DNA from: Chitinophaga pinensis | Lineage (GTDB): Bacteria; Bacteroidota; Bacteroidia; Chitinophagales; Chitinophagaceae | Length of the DNA stretch: 59,929 bases | Assembly (NCBI GenBank): GCA_945865645.1 | Contig: CAMBEI010000008.1 | Span: 1 to 59,929 of the forward strand | Direction: 5' to 3' | Shown: positions 1-9,124 of the stretch, in pieces | Layout: every line of letters starts with the position of its first letter | Position numbering within the stretch: position 1 is the stretch's first letter | Made by a program: the position numbers and the translations under genes | Notes under the pieces: generated by a model | Told to the model about the DNA's origin: nothing | Databases searched by the model: none | Seen by the model: the letters and a program-made list of their open reading frames with translations, nothing else

Positions 1-69
1 ACGCTGCTTATGTTTTATGATTAGGTAAGCTGGCTATTTACCTATAAATCTCTTTCTTAATTAACCATG

Positions 70-101
70 TTTGATAATGTATGTAAGCTTGCCTATTTTT
101 G
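70..101 (+). promoter_or_regulatory. Bacteroidota-type promoter of metF
   Basis: A TTTG (-33 box, 70-73) lies 20 bp before TATTTTTG (-7 box, 94-101). This matches the known Bacteroidota TTTG/TAnnTTTG promoter pattern. The ATG of metF follows 16 bp later, so the leader is very short. Upstream, an imperfect inverted repeat around 24-45 (TAGGTAA ... TTTACCTA) could be the end of a gene outside the window. Confidence 0.55.
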
Positions 102-117
102 TAAATCAAAATAATAG

Positions 118-1071
118 ATGAAAGTAACCGAACATATTAATCAGGCTAAACATACCCTTATATCTTTTGAGATACTTCCTCCTTTAAAAGGCAAGGGGAT
201 TCAATCTTTATACAACCACCTAGACCCCTTAATGGAATTCAATCCTGCTTATATAAATGTAACTTATCACCGTAGTGAACATGTTTTTAAAAAAAATGCA
301 GATGGGAGTTTTCAAAAAGTGGTCGTACGTAAACGACCGGGCACCGAAAGCATTTGCGCCGCTATTATGAACAAATACAGTGTAGATACTGTGCCCCATT
401 TAATTTGTGGTGGCTTTGGTGTTAATGAAACGGAAGATGCTTTGATAAATTTAAATTATTTAGGAATAGACAATGTACTGGTATTGCGCGGCGATGCAGC
501 AAAAAACGAAACAGCATTTTTACCCGAACCCGGAGGGCATGAATTCGCCATTGATTTACTAAAACAAGTTATAGATTTAAATGCCGGAAGGTATTTAGAG
601 GAAGATTTAAAAAACACTAACCAAACAAAATTTTGTATTGGTGTAGCTGGCTATCCCGAAAAGCATTTTGAAGCACCTAATATGGATAGCGACTTACATT
701 ATTTAAAACAAAAGGTAGATATGGGCGCAGATTACATTGTAACCCAAATGTTTTTTGATAATGAAAAATTTTATGCCTTTGTAAAAGCTTGTAGAGAGAT
801 AGGAATAACGGCACCAATTATACCAGGCCTTAAACCTATTTACACCAAAAAGCAGCTAACCGCATTGCCAAAAATATTTCACATTGATGTTCCTACAGCA
901 TTAAGTAAAGAAATAGGTAAATGTAAAACAGATGAAGATGTGGAACAAGTCGGAACCGACTGGTTGTTGTATCAGTCGCAAGAGCTAAAAAAATTCGGCG
1001 TGCCCGTGTTGCATTATTATACATTAGGCCGGCCACATATTGTAGCGAATGTAGTAAAACAAATTGTTTAA
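118..1071 (+). CDS. metF: methylenetetrahydrofolate reductase
   Basis: The 317-residue product has the length and fold signature of MetF, which reduces 5,10-methylene-THF to 5-methyl-THF with FAD and supplies the methyl group for methionine synthesis in the cytosol. The N-terminus has the family pattern around SFEILPP (residues 17-23), an NVTYH segment follows near 47, and the FAD/folate-binding barrel strands LVLRGD and DYIVTQMFFD are visible. The ATG lies just behind a good promoter, which supports this start. The gene is monocistronic here: a strong hairpin terminator follows the stop codon and the next gene is convergent. Identification is by sequence family and is secure. Confidence 0.95.
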   Translation: MKVTEHINQAKHTLISFEILPPLKGKGIQSLYNHLDPLMEFNPAYINVTYHRSEHVFKKNADGSFQKVVVRKRPGTESICAAIMNKYSVDTVPHLICGGFGVNETEDALINLNYLGIDNVLVLRGDAAKNETAFLPEPGGHEFAIDLLKQVIDLNAGRYLEEDLKNTNQTKFCIGVAGYPEKHFEAPNMDSDLHYLKQKVDMGADYIVTQMFFDNEKFYAFVKACREIGITAPIIPGLKPIYTKKQLTALPKIFHIDVPTALSKEIGKCKTDEDVEQVGTDWLLYQSQELKKFGVPVLHYYTLGRPHIVANVVKQIV

Positions 1072-1110
1072 AAAATAAAACCCCGACAAATTATTGAGGT
1101 TTTATTTTTT
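1070..1110. terminator. bidirectional terminator between metF and the parvulin gene
   Basis: A perfect 13-bp stem, AAAAAATAAAACC at 1070-1082 pairing with GGTTTTATTTTTT at 1098-1110, has a 15-nt loop. It carries a T tract on either strand, so it can end both convergent transcripts. Confidence 0.8.
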
Positions 1111-1121
1111 GCATACAAAAA

Positions 1122-3059
1122 CTATTTTAGTAAAGACTGAAAAACATCTTCATTTATTTTAATTGGGTATTTAATTTTTAAAGCATCAATCCATTTTTCT
1201 TCAAGTATATTTTGGTAGTCATTAATAATCAATCCCTTTGCTTCATCAAAACTACGCTGCGCATTAGCTGGGTAGTGATTAATAAGTTGTATAAAACTAG
1301 TATTTCCATCAGATGGGTTAACTACAGCTTCTGAAATAGCACCTCTTGTCATTTTTAAATCAATGGTAACCGGTATTTGTGATAACTCAAATCTGCCCGA
1401 GTCAATTTGAATATTATTATTAGACTCTTCCACAATTTTTTTCCAGTCTTTACCTTTTACAATTGCAGCCCTTGCCTCATCTGCAATCGTTTTATTGGTA
1501 CAGTTAAACAAAATAATATTAGCGCTAGCAGACCAAAAGTATCTGCTTTTATTTTCGCTATACAACTTTTTAAGTCCTGCTGTATCATTGGATGCCTTTC
1601 CCCAAATATTTCTTTCCATTATTTCAAACAATACGTTACCATCTTTAAATTCTTCCATCTGGTATTTAAAATCAGCATTAAATTCTTCAAGATGTTTTTT
1701 ATAATAATCTAGTACAACGGTAGAAACAAATTTATTTAATAAAGCGGCATTATTTTCATCCTGGTAAAATTCGCCAGACCCCTTATATATTTTAACAAAT
1801 TCAAGCCAATCTTTTCCCGATAGTTTTGTCTTACCAAAAGTAAAAATAATTTTATTAGCTATTGGATTAGTGGTCGCATATTCGGTTTCTAAATTTATGC
1901 CAACTAAAATGCTATCGGCAAATCGAAATAAATCATTTTCGGAAACAATCATTGTTTCTTTAAAGTTTACTTGCTTTAAAACTTCTTTAAAAAACAAATC
2001 CCTTGCATTATTTATTCGGGGATCCTGTTGTATTTTTTGTTTTAATTCAAACTGATAAGCCATGTCGGTTAAATCTGTTGAAACTGCACTATGTGATAAT
2101 CTTTTTACAATATGATAGCCGTATGCGGTTAAAAAAGGCTTACATATTTCGTTATCTTTCGTCATCTTGAAAATCTCGTTTTCAAAAGAAGGTTCAAATT
2201 TTCCAGAACCAAATTCAGCCATTTCTCCATTATTGCCATAAGTTATTTTGTCATCACTAAACCATCTTGCCGTTTTTCCAAAATCCTCGCCTTGCAATAA
2301 TAATTGATAAACAGAGTCAGCTCTTTTTTTAAATATTTGTTTATCAAAAAGGCTAACGTCTGGCGGCATAGAAAATAATATCTGCGCAACCTTCCATTTT
2401 CCCACAGCCTCTCTTTGGTTTATTAATTTAAAAATATGCCAGCCGTTTTTTGTACGGTATGGCTTTGCGACTTTCCCCATTTTTAAATTATAAATAAGGG
2501 TTTCGTATTCATAAGGCAATGTAAATACTGTAATAAATCCTAAATCGTTATAAGTAATTTTTATCTGTTCTGTATCTATTATATTAGTATAATCTGTTTT
2601 ACCTGCAGCTAGGGCCGTATATAATTTAGAAATTGCTTTATAAGCCTTACCAGTATCTTCGCTGCTTAATTTAGATTCTACAGGAATAAAGAAATGTAAA
2701 ACATGTAGGTCTTTTTGGCTGCGTATAAAAGCCTCATTCAATAAATCATTAACTACTTTTTCATTATTTAAGTAACTATCTTCAATCTGGTTGCGAAAGC
2801 TTTGCGCATCATACTGTAATTGAGGCAAAGTGTCTAAGTTTAATTCCATAGCCGCTTTTACTTTCAATTTAAATTTTACATATAGGTCAAGATATTCCCT
2901 TAAGGCTTTTTCTTTATCGCTAAAAAGGCTTTTATTTTTATTATAAGCCCTAATAAATTCATCTTTACTAACAGATTGATCCCCATATGTAAATAAAGTT
3001 TGCGAAAAAATACTGGTACTAAGGCAAGCAAATGCTAACAACAATAAATTTTTTTTCAT
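1122..3059 (-). CDS. periplasmic peptidyl-prolyl isomerase, tandem parvulin domains
   Basis: The 645-residue protein begins with a signal peptide (about residues 1-19, ending SIFS-QTLF) and has two PpiC/parvulin-like domains, near 118-215 and 220-320. The second shows the typical FGKTARWFSDD ... GEMAEFGSGKFEPSFE pattern and ends GYHIVKRL. A long C-terminal part (330-645) is alpha-helical and chaperone-like. Secreted long parvulins are common in Bacteroidota and probably help outer-membrane protein folding, as SurA and PpiD do elsewhere. The gene follows the thioredoxin-like gene by 8 bp on the same strand, so the two are likely co-transcribed. A second SurA-like protein lies at 55.5 kb. Confidence 0.85.
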   Translation of the reverse strand: MKKNLLLLAFACLSTSIFSQTLFTYGDQSVSKDEFIRAYNKNKSLFSDKEKALREYLDLYVKFKLKVKAAMELNLDTLPQLQYDAQSFRNQIEDSYLNNEKVVNDLLNEAFIRSQKDLHVLHFFIPVESKLSSEDTGKAYKAISKLYTALAAGKTDYTNIIDTEQIKITYNDLGFITVFTLPYEYETLIYNLKMGKVAKPYRTKNGWHIFKLINQREAVGKWKVAQILFSMPPDVSLFDKQIFKKRADSVYQLLLQGEDFGKTARWFSDDKITYGNNGEMAEFGSGKFEPSFENEIFKMTKDNEICKPFLTAYGYHIVKRLSHSAVSTDLTDMAYQFELKQKIQQDPRINNARDLFFKEVLKQVNFKETMIVSENDLFRFADSILVGINLETEYATTNPIANKIIFTFGKTKLSGKDWLEFVKIYKGSGEFYQDENNAALLNKFVSTVVLDYYKKHLEEFNADFKYQMEEFKDGNVLFEIMERNIWGKASNDTAGLKKLYSENKSRYFWSASANIILFNCTNKTIADEARAAIVKGKDWKKIVEESNNNIQIDSGRFELSQIPVTIDLKMTRGAISEAVVNPSDGNTSFIQLINHYPANAQRSFDEAKGLIINDYQNILEEKWIDALKIKYPIKINEDVFQSLLK

Positions 3060-3067
3060 TTGTTTTT

Positions 3068-4510
3068 TTATTTCGAAGTAGGATTATTCCATTTTACTTT
3101 TAGTAAATCATTTAATTGAAGTAGTGTAAGTTTTTTACCAATAATTCGCTTGTCTTTATCTAATAGATATAAAGTAGGCGTTAAGGTAATATCATATAAT
3201 TGACGAAAACTGGGCTTTTGTGCGGCATAATCGGCTTCTTCCGTTTCCTTAGCCTTGTACACGTGCGTCCAATCTTCTAGATTATGGTCTTTAATAAAAG
3301 ATATCCATTCGGGGGTTATGTTTTGTTTATTTTCTGGGGTAAGCACTGCAAAAATTTTAACCCGATGTTCTTTCCAGCTAGCCCTGTATATCGAATCTAG
3401 TCTGGGCACTTCTTCTTTACAGTGCCCACAATTAGGATCCCAAAAACAAATGATTGTATAATCTGCACTCAAACCATATAAAGACGTGGCCTTGTTTTCT
3501 GTATTCAACATTTCTAAGTCGGCTCCCTTTTCACCAATTAAATTCGCCATTAACATATAAGCCCTCCGGCTAATGCTTTCCATTTGTTTTTCGTTAAGCC
3601 AGGGGCTTAATCCTTGACTGTGATATTTTTCAAAAAGATGAACAAAAACCGCGTCTTGCCCCATGTATTTTGGGTTTATAAACTCATCGGTAATCCAGTT
3701 TAATAAAAATTTATACATCTCAGGAGATGACCTAGCGAGCAATAATTTATAATCAACATCTTTAATAATTGTATCTGGCTCCGGAGAAATTACCTCGCGG
3801 TAATAACGCTCTATTTTTTTTAAAAAGAAAGGAGTACGAATAATACGATCATCCATAAAACTAATTCCATCCCAATAATGCTTTTTGTATAGGGTATAAT
3901 TATTAATAGAATCTTGTTTTGTAATAGGGACCATTTTAGGTAAAGCAGGTTCTTTAATGGCATTTAATAAGGCAGCCATCATTGAATTAGGTTGATTTTT
4001 TATAATTCCTTCACGATAATCGTTAAGCTCTTTATTATAATTGGTATAATTTTTTTCATGCCTTAGCGAATCTTCCCTGCTTGTAGAAGCCATAAAAGCA
4101 TTAAGCTCCTTTTGTATAAGTCTTCCTTTTGTAGCGGCAACTTTTTGATACTGATCATATAAAACATTTTCTTTTGAACCTATTACCAAGGTTTTATTTA
4201 ACAAGTCTGAAGTATCGGCAGTTACCGAAATAGATTGCTCTTTGCCAATTAAAAACTCAACCCGTATTTGTTTGCCCGGGAAAAATATGGCATAAATACC
4301 TGGAGGTAAACGCTCTGATCCTTTAAATATAGCAGCTCCGTTATTTCCTATTGCAGCAGAATCGGCAATATTAAAATTGCCTCCCATATAGTAGGTGAGG
4401 TAAGTAATGCCACTGGCATATCCGGCGGCTTTAAAATTTATTTGATACCCTTGGGCAAAAGCAGGCAAACTTATTAACCCAGCAAAAAAGAAAACTAAAT
4501 ATTTTTTCAT
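3068..4510 (-). CDS. secreted thioredoxin-like protein (DUF4369/TlpA type)
   Basis: The 480-residue protein has a signal peptide (1-19, cut before QGYQ), an N-terminal beta-rich DUF4369-like region (about 20-110), a helical middle (DUF5106-like), and a C-terminal thioredoxin fold with active site CGHC (C361, C364) after the strand YTIICFWDPN. The cis-Pro loop TLTPTLYLLD is present. Such TlpA/ResA-like oxidoreductases act in the periplasm on disulfides. The exact partner is unknown. It is the first gene of a two-gene unit with the parvulin, which fits a role in envelope protein folding (inference). Confidence 0.8.
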   Translation of the reverse strand: MKKYLVFFFAGLISLPAFAQGYQINFKAAGYASGITYLTYYMGGNFNIADSAAIGNNGAAIFKGSERLPPGIYAIFFPGKQIRVEFLIGKEQSISVTADTSDLLNKTLVIGSKENVLYDQYQKVAATKGRLIQKELNAFMASTSREDSLRHEKNYTNYNKELNDYREGIIKNQPNSMMAALLNAIKEPALPKMVPITKQDSINNYTLYKKHYWDGISFMDDRIIRTPFFLKKIERYYREVISPEPDTIIKDVDYKLLLARSSPEMYKFLLNWITDEFINPKYMGQDAVFVHLFEKYHSQGLSPWLNEKQMESISRRAYMLMANLIGEKGADLEMLNTENKATSLYGLSADYTIICFWDPNCGHCKEEVPRLDSIYRASWKEHRVKIFAVLTPENKQNITPEWISFIKDHNLEDWTHVYKAKETEEADYAAQKPSFRQLYDITLTPTLYLLDKDKRIIGKKLTLLQLNDLLKVKWNNPTSK

Positions 4511-4734
4511 CGTTATTTATGGATAGCAAATGTATTTAAAATAGGTGATTTTTTGCACTTATGACATTTGTATTGGGTTAACAATTACAAAACGTTAACA
4601 AATTGTACTATTAACTACCAAATTTCATTAAATTCTACAATAGGGTTAGTATTAAAATATACTAAGTTTTAGAGTATACATTGCGTTGGGTTATATTTAG
4701 TAGGCGCACAAAACAATATTGATAATTAATGCGG

Positions 4735-4742
4735 TATTTTTG
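4735..4742 (+). promoter_or_regulatory. -7 box abutting the rlmD start
   Basis: TATTTTTG fits TAnnTTTG and ends only 5 nt before the GTG start codon, so the transcript is probably leaderless or nearly so. No clear -33 TTTG lies at the ideal distance. Confidence 0.4.
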
Positions 4743-4747
4743 CCCTT

Positions 4748-6154
4748 GTGAAAAAAAAAGGTAAAAGAATAATATTAGAAAACCTGATTATTGTCGATTA
4801 TGCGGCTGAAGGGAAAGCTATAGCTAAACTTGACGGAAAGGTGATTTTTATTTCGGGAGCTGTACCTGGTGACACAGCTGATGTAATGCTTACAAAAAAT
4901 AAAAAGGACTGGGCGGAAGGCAGGGTGTTAAAAATTAAAGAATTTTCTAAAGAAAGGGTAAATCCATTTTGCAAACATTTTGGTATTTGCGGAGGTTGTA
5001 AGTGGCAAATGCTACCCTACCAAAAACAATTACAATACAAGCAGCAGGAAGTAGAACAAAACCTGCGACGTATTGGCAAGATTTCCCTTCCTGAAATTTT
5101 ACCAATCATTGGTGCTGATGATACGGTGCATTACAGAAATAAGCTAGAGTTTACTTTTAGTAATAAGAGATACTTAACCAATGACGAAATTGGGCAGACA
5201 GGAATTTCGGTACAGCAAAATGCTTTGGGCTTTCATGTACCCCGTATTTTTGATAAAGCAATTGATATTGATGAATGTTATTTAATGGATGACGTAAATA
5301 ATAAAATAAGAAATACCATTCGCACTTTTGCACTGGAAAATAAATTTTCTTTTTACGATATACGAGAACATACGGGCTGGCTGCGTAATATAATTATACG
5401 TTTATGCAACACCGGCGAACTAATGGTTAACATCTGTTTAAATTATGACGAAGAAATAGATAGAGTAAAACTTTTTGATCATTTATTAAATCACGTGCCC
5501 GAAATAACTACATTATTGTACACCATTAATCCCAAATGGAACGACAGTATTTACGACCTCACACCACAGGTTTATTTTGGCAAAGGGTTTGTTATAGAAA
5601 AATTAGAATCATTTGAATTTAAAATATCTGCCAAATCATTTTTTCAAACCAACACCCAACAGGCCGAAAAATTATATACTGTTACAAGAGATTTTGCTGC
5701 TTTAAACGGAAATGAAATTGTGTATGATTTATATTGCGGCACGGGCAGTATTGGTATTTTTGTTAGCAAACAGGCAAAAAAAATTATTGGGGTAGAAGTG
5801 ATTGAAGAGGCTATTGCAGATGCTAAAGAAAATGCAGCCTTAAACCATATAACTCATGCCGAATTTTTTAGCGGCGATGTAATTAAGATTTGTAATGATG
5901 AATTTTTTGCGATACATGGTTGGCCCGATGTGATAATAACCGACCCACCACGCGTGGGGATGCATGAAAAACTAGTAAATAAATTATTGGAAATAGCCGC
6001 ACCTAAAATAGTTTATGTAAGCTGCAATACCGCCACACAGGCTCGAGATATTGGACTATTGAGTGAAAAATATGTAATTGAAAAAATCCAACCGGTAGAT
6101 ATGTTTCCGCACACACATCATATTGAATGCGTGGTATTACTGAAATTAAAATAA
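4748..6154 (+). CDS. rlmD: 23S rRNA (uracil-5-)-methyltransferase RlmD/RumA family
   Basis: The 468-residue enzyme starts with a TRAM RNA-binding domain (about 5-60, YAAEGKAIAKLDGKVIF). Next comes the iron-sulfur cluster cysteine set CKHFGICGGCKW (near residues 76-87). The C-terminal SAM-dependent methyltransferase domain has VYDLYCGTGSIG, the TDPPRVGMH loop and the catalytic cysteine motif VSCNT. The family methylates a specific uridine in 23S rRNA. Which uridine is not decidable from sequence alone. The start is GTG, and the TRAM domain begins immediately after it. The first rhomboid gene follows after 24 bp. Confidence 0.88.
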   Translation: MKKKGKRIILENLIIVDYAAEGKAIAKLDGKVIFISGAVPGDTADVMLTKNKKDWAEGRVLKIKEFSKERVNPFCKHFGICGGCKWQMLPYQKQLQYKQQEVEQNLRRIGKISLPEILPIIGADDTVHYRNKLEFTFSNKRYLTNDEIGQTGISVQQNALGFHVPRIFDKAIDIDECYLMDDVNNKIRNTIRTFALENKFSFYDIREHTGWLRNIIIRLCNTGELMVNICLNYDEEIDRVKLFDHLLNHVPEITTLLYTINPKWNDSIYDLTPQVYFGKGFVIEKLESFEFKISAKSFFQTNTQQAEKLYTVTRDFAALNGNEIVYDLYCGTGSIGIFVSKQAKKIIGVEVIEEAIADAKENAALNHITHAEFFSGDVIKICNDEFFAIHGWPDVIITDPPRVGMHEKLVNKLLEIAAPKIVYVSCNTATQARDIGLLSEKYVIEKIQPVDMFPHTHHIECVVLLKLK

Positions 6155-6166
6155 ATATTAATCAAC

Positions 6167-6174
6167 TAAATTTG
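6167..6174 (+). promoter_or_regulatory. -7 box abutting the first rhomboid start
   Basis: TAAATTTG followed by CAAA and the ATG. The same TAnnTTTG-CAAA-ATG arrangement precedes the DUF4834 gene at 50.45 kb. Confidence 0.4.
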
Positions 6175-6178
6175 CAAA

Positions 6179-6793
6179 ATGGCTTTTAATAATTACGGAA
6201 ACAGATTTCAACAAACTACCCCGGTGGTGTTGAATTTAATTATCATTAATGCGCTGGTATTTTTAGTGCAATTTATGTTTGATGGCACGGATGAAAAAAT
6301 AACCCGCGAAATTGCACTTTTCCCTTATCAAACCACATATTTTAAACCCTACCAGTTAGTAACTCATATGTTTGCCCATGGAGGGTTCTTTCATTTGTTT
6401 TTTAACATGTTTGTTCTGTGGATGTTTGGCACTATGCTCGAGAGAGCTTGGGGGCCAAAAAGATTTTTTATTTTTTACTTTGCCTGCGGCTTAGCTGCGG
6501 GAATCGTTCATCTTTTATTTCAAAATGCACCAGCAGTGGGCGCATCAGGAGCTATAATGGGTCTATTTGCCGCTTTTGCATACCTCTTTCCAAATACCGA
6601 ATTAATTATTTTTCCAATTCCAATTCCAGTAAAAGCAAAATATGCAGTTGCTATTATGGCCGCCTTTGATTTGTTTGGTGGCGTTTATTCTGCGGGTAGC
6701 AATATTGCACATTTTGCACATTTAGGTGGATTGGCCATGGGGTTTATTTTAGTTATTTACTGGAATAAAACAGAGAAAAATACTTTCTACTAA
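6179..6793 (+). CDS. rhomboid-family intramembrane serine protease (active-site complete)
   Basis: The 204-residue membrane protein has about six transmembrane helices. It carries the rhomboid catalytic dyad: Ser123 in GASGAIMG and His181 in AHLGG. The loop/oxyanion His72 and Asn76 are in FFHLFFNMF. Rhomboids cleave transmembrane substrates within the bilayer. A -7 box TAAATTTG (6167-6174) ends 4 nt before the ATG, so a promoter may lie inside the end of the upstream intergenic gap and give a leaderless mRNA. A second, degenerate rhomboid follows 54 bp downstream. Confidence 0.9.
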   Translation: MAFNNYGNRFQQTTPVVLNLIIINALVFLVQFMFDGTDEKITREIALFPYQTTYFKPYQLVTHMFAHGGFFHLFFNMFVLWMFGTMLERAWGPKRFFIFYFACGLAAGIVHLLFQNAPAVGASGAIMGLFAAFAYLFPNTELIIFPIPIPVKAKYAVAIMAAFDLFGGVYSAGSNIAHFAHLGGLAMGFILVIYWNKTEKNTFY

Positions 6794-6847
6794 TAAGCAC
6801 AGTTAAATAATTTAAGAGTTTGTAATTTTGTAGCTATAAGTATTATT

Positions 6848-7780
6848 ATGGGAGAGTCTGATCGGTTTCAAGATTATAAAACAAAAAAACAACGATTTAC
6901 ATTAGGGCATCCCGATAATGCATTGATGTGGCTATTTGCCTTTAATGTAATTTTCTTTTTAATATTGGCTACCATTAAATTAGCTATTGCTGTTAATGAT
7001 AATTCTGCTAATGTTTTTTTTACACAGGTAGTTAATTGGTTTTCTTTACCTGCAAGCCTTGGTAAATTTAGTAATCGCTATTGGACAATTTTAACGTACA
7101 TGTTTAGTGATACTGAATTAGTAAGGGCAATAAGTAATATGTTATGGCTATGGGTATTTGGTGATATTTTACAAAATTTAACAGGCAATAAAAAGCTTAT
7201 ACCTATTTATTTATATGGAGGTATTGTAGGCGCTTTGTTCTTTATTATTGCAACGTATTTAATTCCAACCAACAGGGCAATAATTGATTCTGCTAATTTA
7301 TTAGGAGCTAATGCTTCAATAATGGCCGTTTCTGTTGCTGCAACAAGAATAGCATATAATTATCGTTTTTTTAAACACATCCGTGGTGGCATACCCATTT
7401 GGGTACTTACTTTTATCTATATTTTTATTGATATAGCCGACGTTGCTACAGCTCCAGCGGCACAGGCTCTTTCTCATATTGGTGGCGCATTTGCAGGTTT
7501 TTTGTTTATAACCCTATTACAAAATAAAATAGATGCCAGCATTTGGATGAATAAAAGCTATGATTGGTTTATTAATGTTTTTAATCCTAATAAAAAATAT
7601 CCTCGAACTGCCATAAAAAACAGAGTGCATTATAATGTCCCAAAAGCAAACTTGTACAATAAGATATTAAATGTTACCGAAGATAAAATAGATCAAATTT
7701 TGGATAAGATAAACCAAAAGGGATATAATTCTCTCACCAAAGAAGAAAAAGATATTTTAAAAAAGGCAAGCGAAGATTAA
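6848..7780 (+). CDS. rhomboid-like protein, predicted proteolytically inactive
   Basis: The 310-residue protein has a short cytosolic N-terminus, about six transmembrane helices (30-225) and a C-terminal cytosolic tail of about 80 residues ending in a helical TKEEKDILKK segment. It aligns with rhomboids, but the catalytic serine position is Asn155 (LLGANASIMA where active homologues have GASAS or GASG). The HxxxN motif reads R93-AIS-N97, so the oxyanion histidine is also lost. His210 in SHIGGAFAG is kept. Loss of two key residues suggests a pseudoprotease (iRhom-like in principle). A TAATTTTG box lies at 6823-6830. It probably works with the active rhomboid just upstream (inference). Confidence 0.85.
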   Translation: MGESDRFQDYKTKKQRFTLGHPDNALMWLFAFNVIFFLILATIKLAIAVNDNSANVFFTQVVNWFSLPASLGKFSNRYWTILTYMFSDTELVRAISNMLWLWVFGDILQNLTGNKKLIPIYLYGGIVGALFFIIATYLIPTNRAIIDSANLLGANASIMAVSVAATRIAYNYRFFKHIRGGIPIWVLTFIYIFIDIADVATAPAAQALSHIGGAFAGFLFITLLQNKIDASIWMNKSYDWFINVFNPNKKYPRTAIKNRVHYNVPKANLYNKILNVTEDKIDQILDKINQKGYNSLTKEEKDILKKASED

Positions 7781-7816
7781 ATAATTTTTTTTAGTAGTTA
7801 ACATTACCTTTATATT

Positions 7817-8947
7817 ATGCGAAATCTTTTTATTCGTAAATTGACAAAACGATTTTTTATTGTTACCAATTTTATTGTTGCAATACTATTTCTATTTGGC
7901 TGTTATGGATATTTATTTAATCCAAAATATTTTTGGTTCATTTCCTTATTAACACTTTCTGTTTTTTATTTTTTACTGCTGCTAATAGCTTTTATTTTCT
8001 TCTGGCTATTTATTAAACCAGTTCGTACTTTAATTTCAGTAATTGCACTAATGCTTGCCTTTAAACCCATTAGTAATATTATTGCTTTTAATTTATCTAA
8101 TTCCTTTACTAAAGAAAAGCTAAATCATACATTACGTATAATGACCTGGAATGTAGCACAGTTTAATGTAATGGAAAATAAAAACCATCCAGAAATAAAA
8201 AATAAAATGCTAAATACTATTAACGAATACCAACCCGATATTGCATGCTTTCAAGAAATGGTTGCCGAAGATAGTACCATAATTGACCACGGACATATAA
8301 ATGAGTATTTGCGTAAACTTAACTTTAATAATTATTTTTATTCCTATAATAGTAAAGAAGATTTTTGGGGCTATGCTCATTTTGGATTAATTATTTTTTC
8401 AAAATTCCCAATCATAAATAAAAAAACTGTTAGCTTTTATCCTTACGATTATAATTCTATTTTTCAGTTTATAGATATTGTAAAAAATAAAGACACTTTC
8501 AGAATCTTTAATATTCACTTACAATCTTTACGATTTAGTAGGTCTAATTTAAAATATCTTGATATGCCAACTGTTGAAGATGCGCGTGCTATTAAAGAGT
8601 CAAAAAATATTATCAGCAAGTTTAAAATTGGCTTTATAAAGCGACAAATACAAGCCGATAGAATACAAGCTGAAATTAAAACAAGTCCTTATCCGATAAT
8701 TATTACCGGCGATTTTAATGATGTTCCAAATAGTTATGCATATCATACCATTGGTAAAGAATTAACCAATGCTTTTGTAGAAAAGGGCAACGGCATTGGC
8801 CGTACCTATAGCGGATTATCACCTGTGTTGCGTATAGATAATATTTTTGTTGATAAAAAAATGGAGGTGCTTCAGTTTCAGCTCGTCAAAAAAAAATTAA
8901 GTGATCATTTTTCTATTATTACCGACGTACAAATGCGTAAAAATTAA
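7817..8947 (+). CDS. membrane-anchored endonuclease/exonuclease/phosphatase-fold protein
   Basis: The 376-residue protein has two or three N-terminal transmembrane helices (about 14-95) and then an EEP domain, with the usual motifs TWNVAQFN, CFQEMV, HFGLIIFSK, NIHLQS, GDFNDVP, RIDNIFV and LSDHFSI. These carry the metal-binding Asn/Glu/Asp and catalytic His residues. The family includes DNases, phosphodiesterases and lipid phosphatases. The substrate here cannot be told. The topology suggests that the catalytic domain faces the periplasm or the cytosolic membrane surface. It follows the rhomboid by 36 bp on the same strand. Confidence 0.85.
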   Translation: MRNLFIRKLTKRFFIVTNFIVAILFLFGCYGYLFNPKYFWFISLLTLSVFYFLLLLIAFIFFWLFIKPVRTLISVIALMLAFKPISNIIAFNLSNSFTKEKLNHTLRIMTWNVAQFNVMENKNHPEIKNKMLNTINEYQPDIACFQEMVAEDSTIIDHGHINEYLRKLNFNNYFYSYNSKEDFWGYAHFGLIIFSKFPIINKKTVSFYPYDYNSIFQFIDIVKNKDTFRIFNIHLQSLRFSRSNLKYLDMPTVEDARAIKESKNIISKFKIGFIKRQIQADRIQAEIKTSPYPIIITGDFNDVPNSYAYHTIGKELTNAFVEKGNGIGRTYSGLSPVLRIDNIFVDKKMEVLQFQLVKKKLSDHFSIITDVQMRKN

Positions 8948-9018
8948 TATCTTAGCCTTCTCTCATGAAAGTATTATACACATATCAATATTTCTGTTAC
9001 TGTTGGTACTTAGCTTAA

Positions 9019-9026
9019 TATCTTTG
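9019..9026 (+). promoter_or_regulatory. probable cysS promoter -7 box
   Basis: TATCTTTG matches TAnnTTTG. It lies about 98 bp before the cysS ATG, which implies an AT-rich leader of roughly 90 nt. The -33 element is unclear. Confidence 0.35.
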
Positions 9027-9124
9027 TAAACAATAATAGATAAGTTTATTTTTATAGCTATCTCGTTAACTAGTTTAAATTAGCGGGCATAAAAATTAAA
9101 AATTAAAAAACACTAAATTAATTT

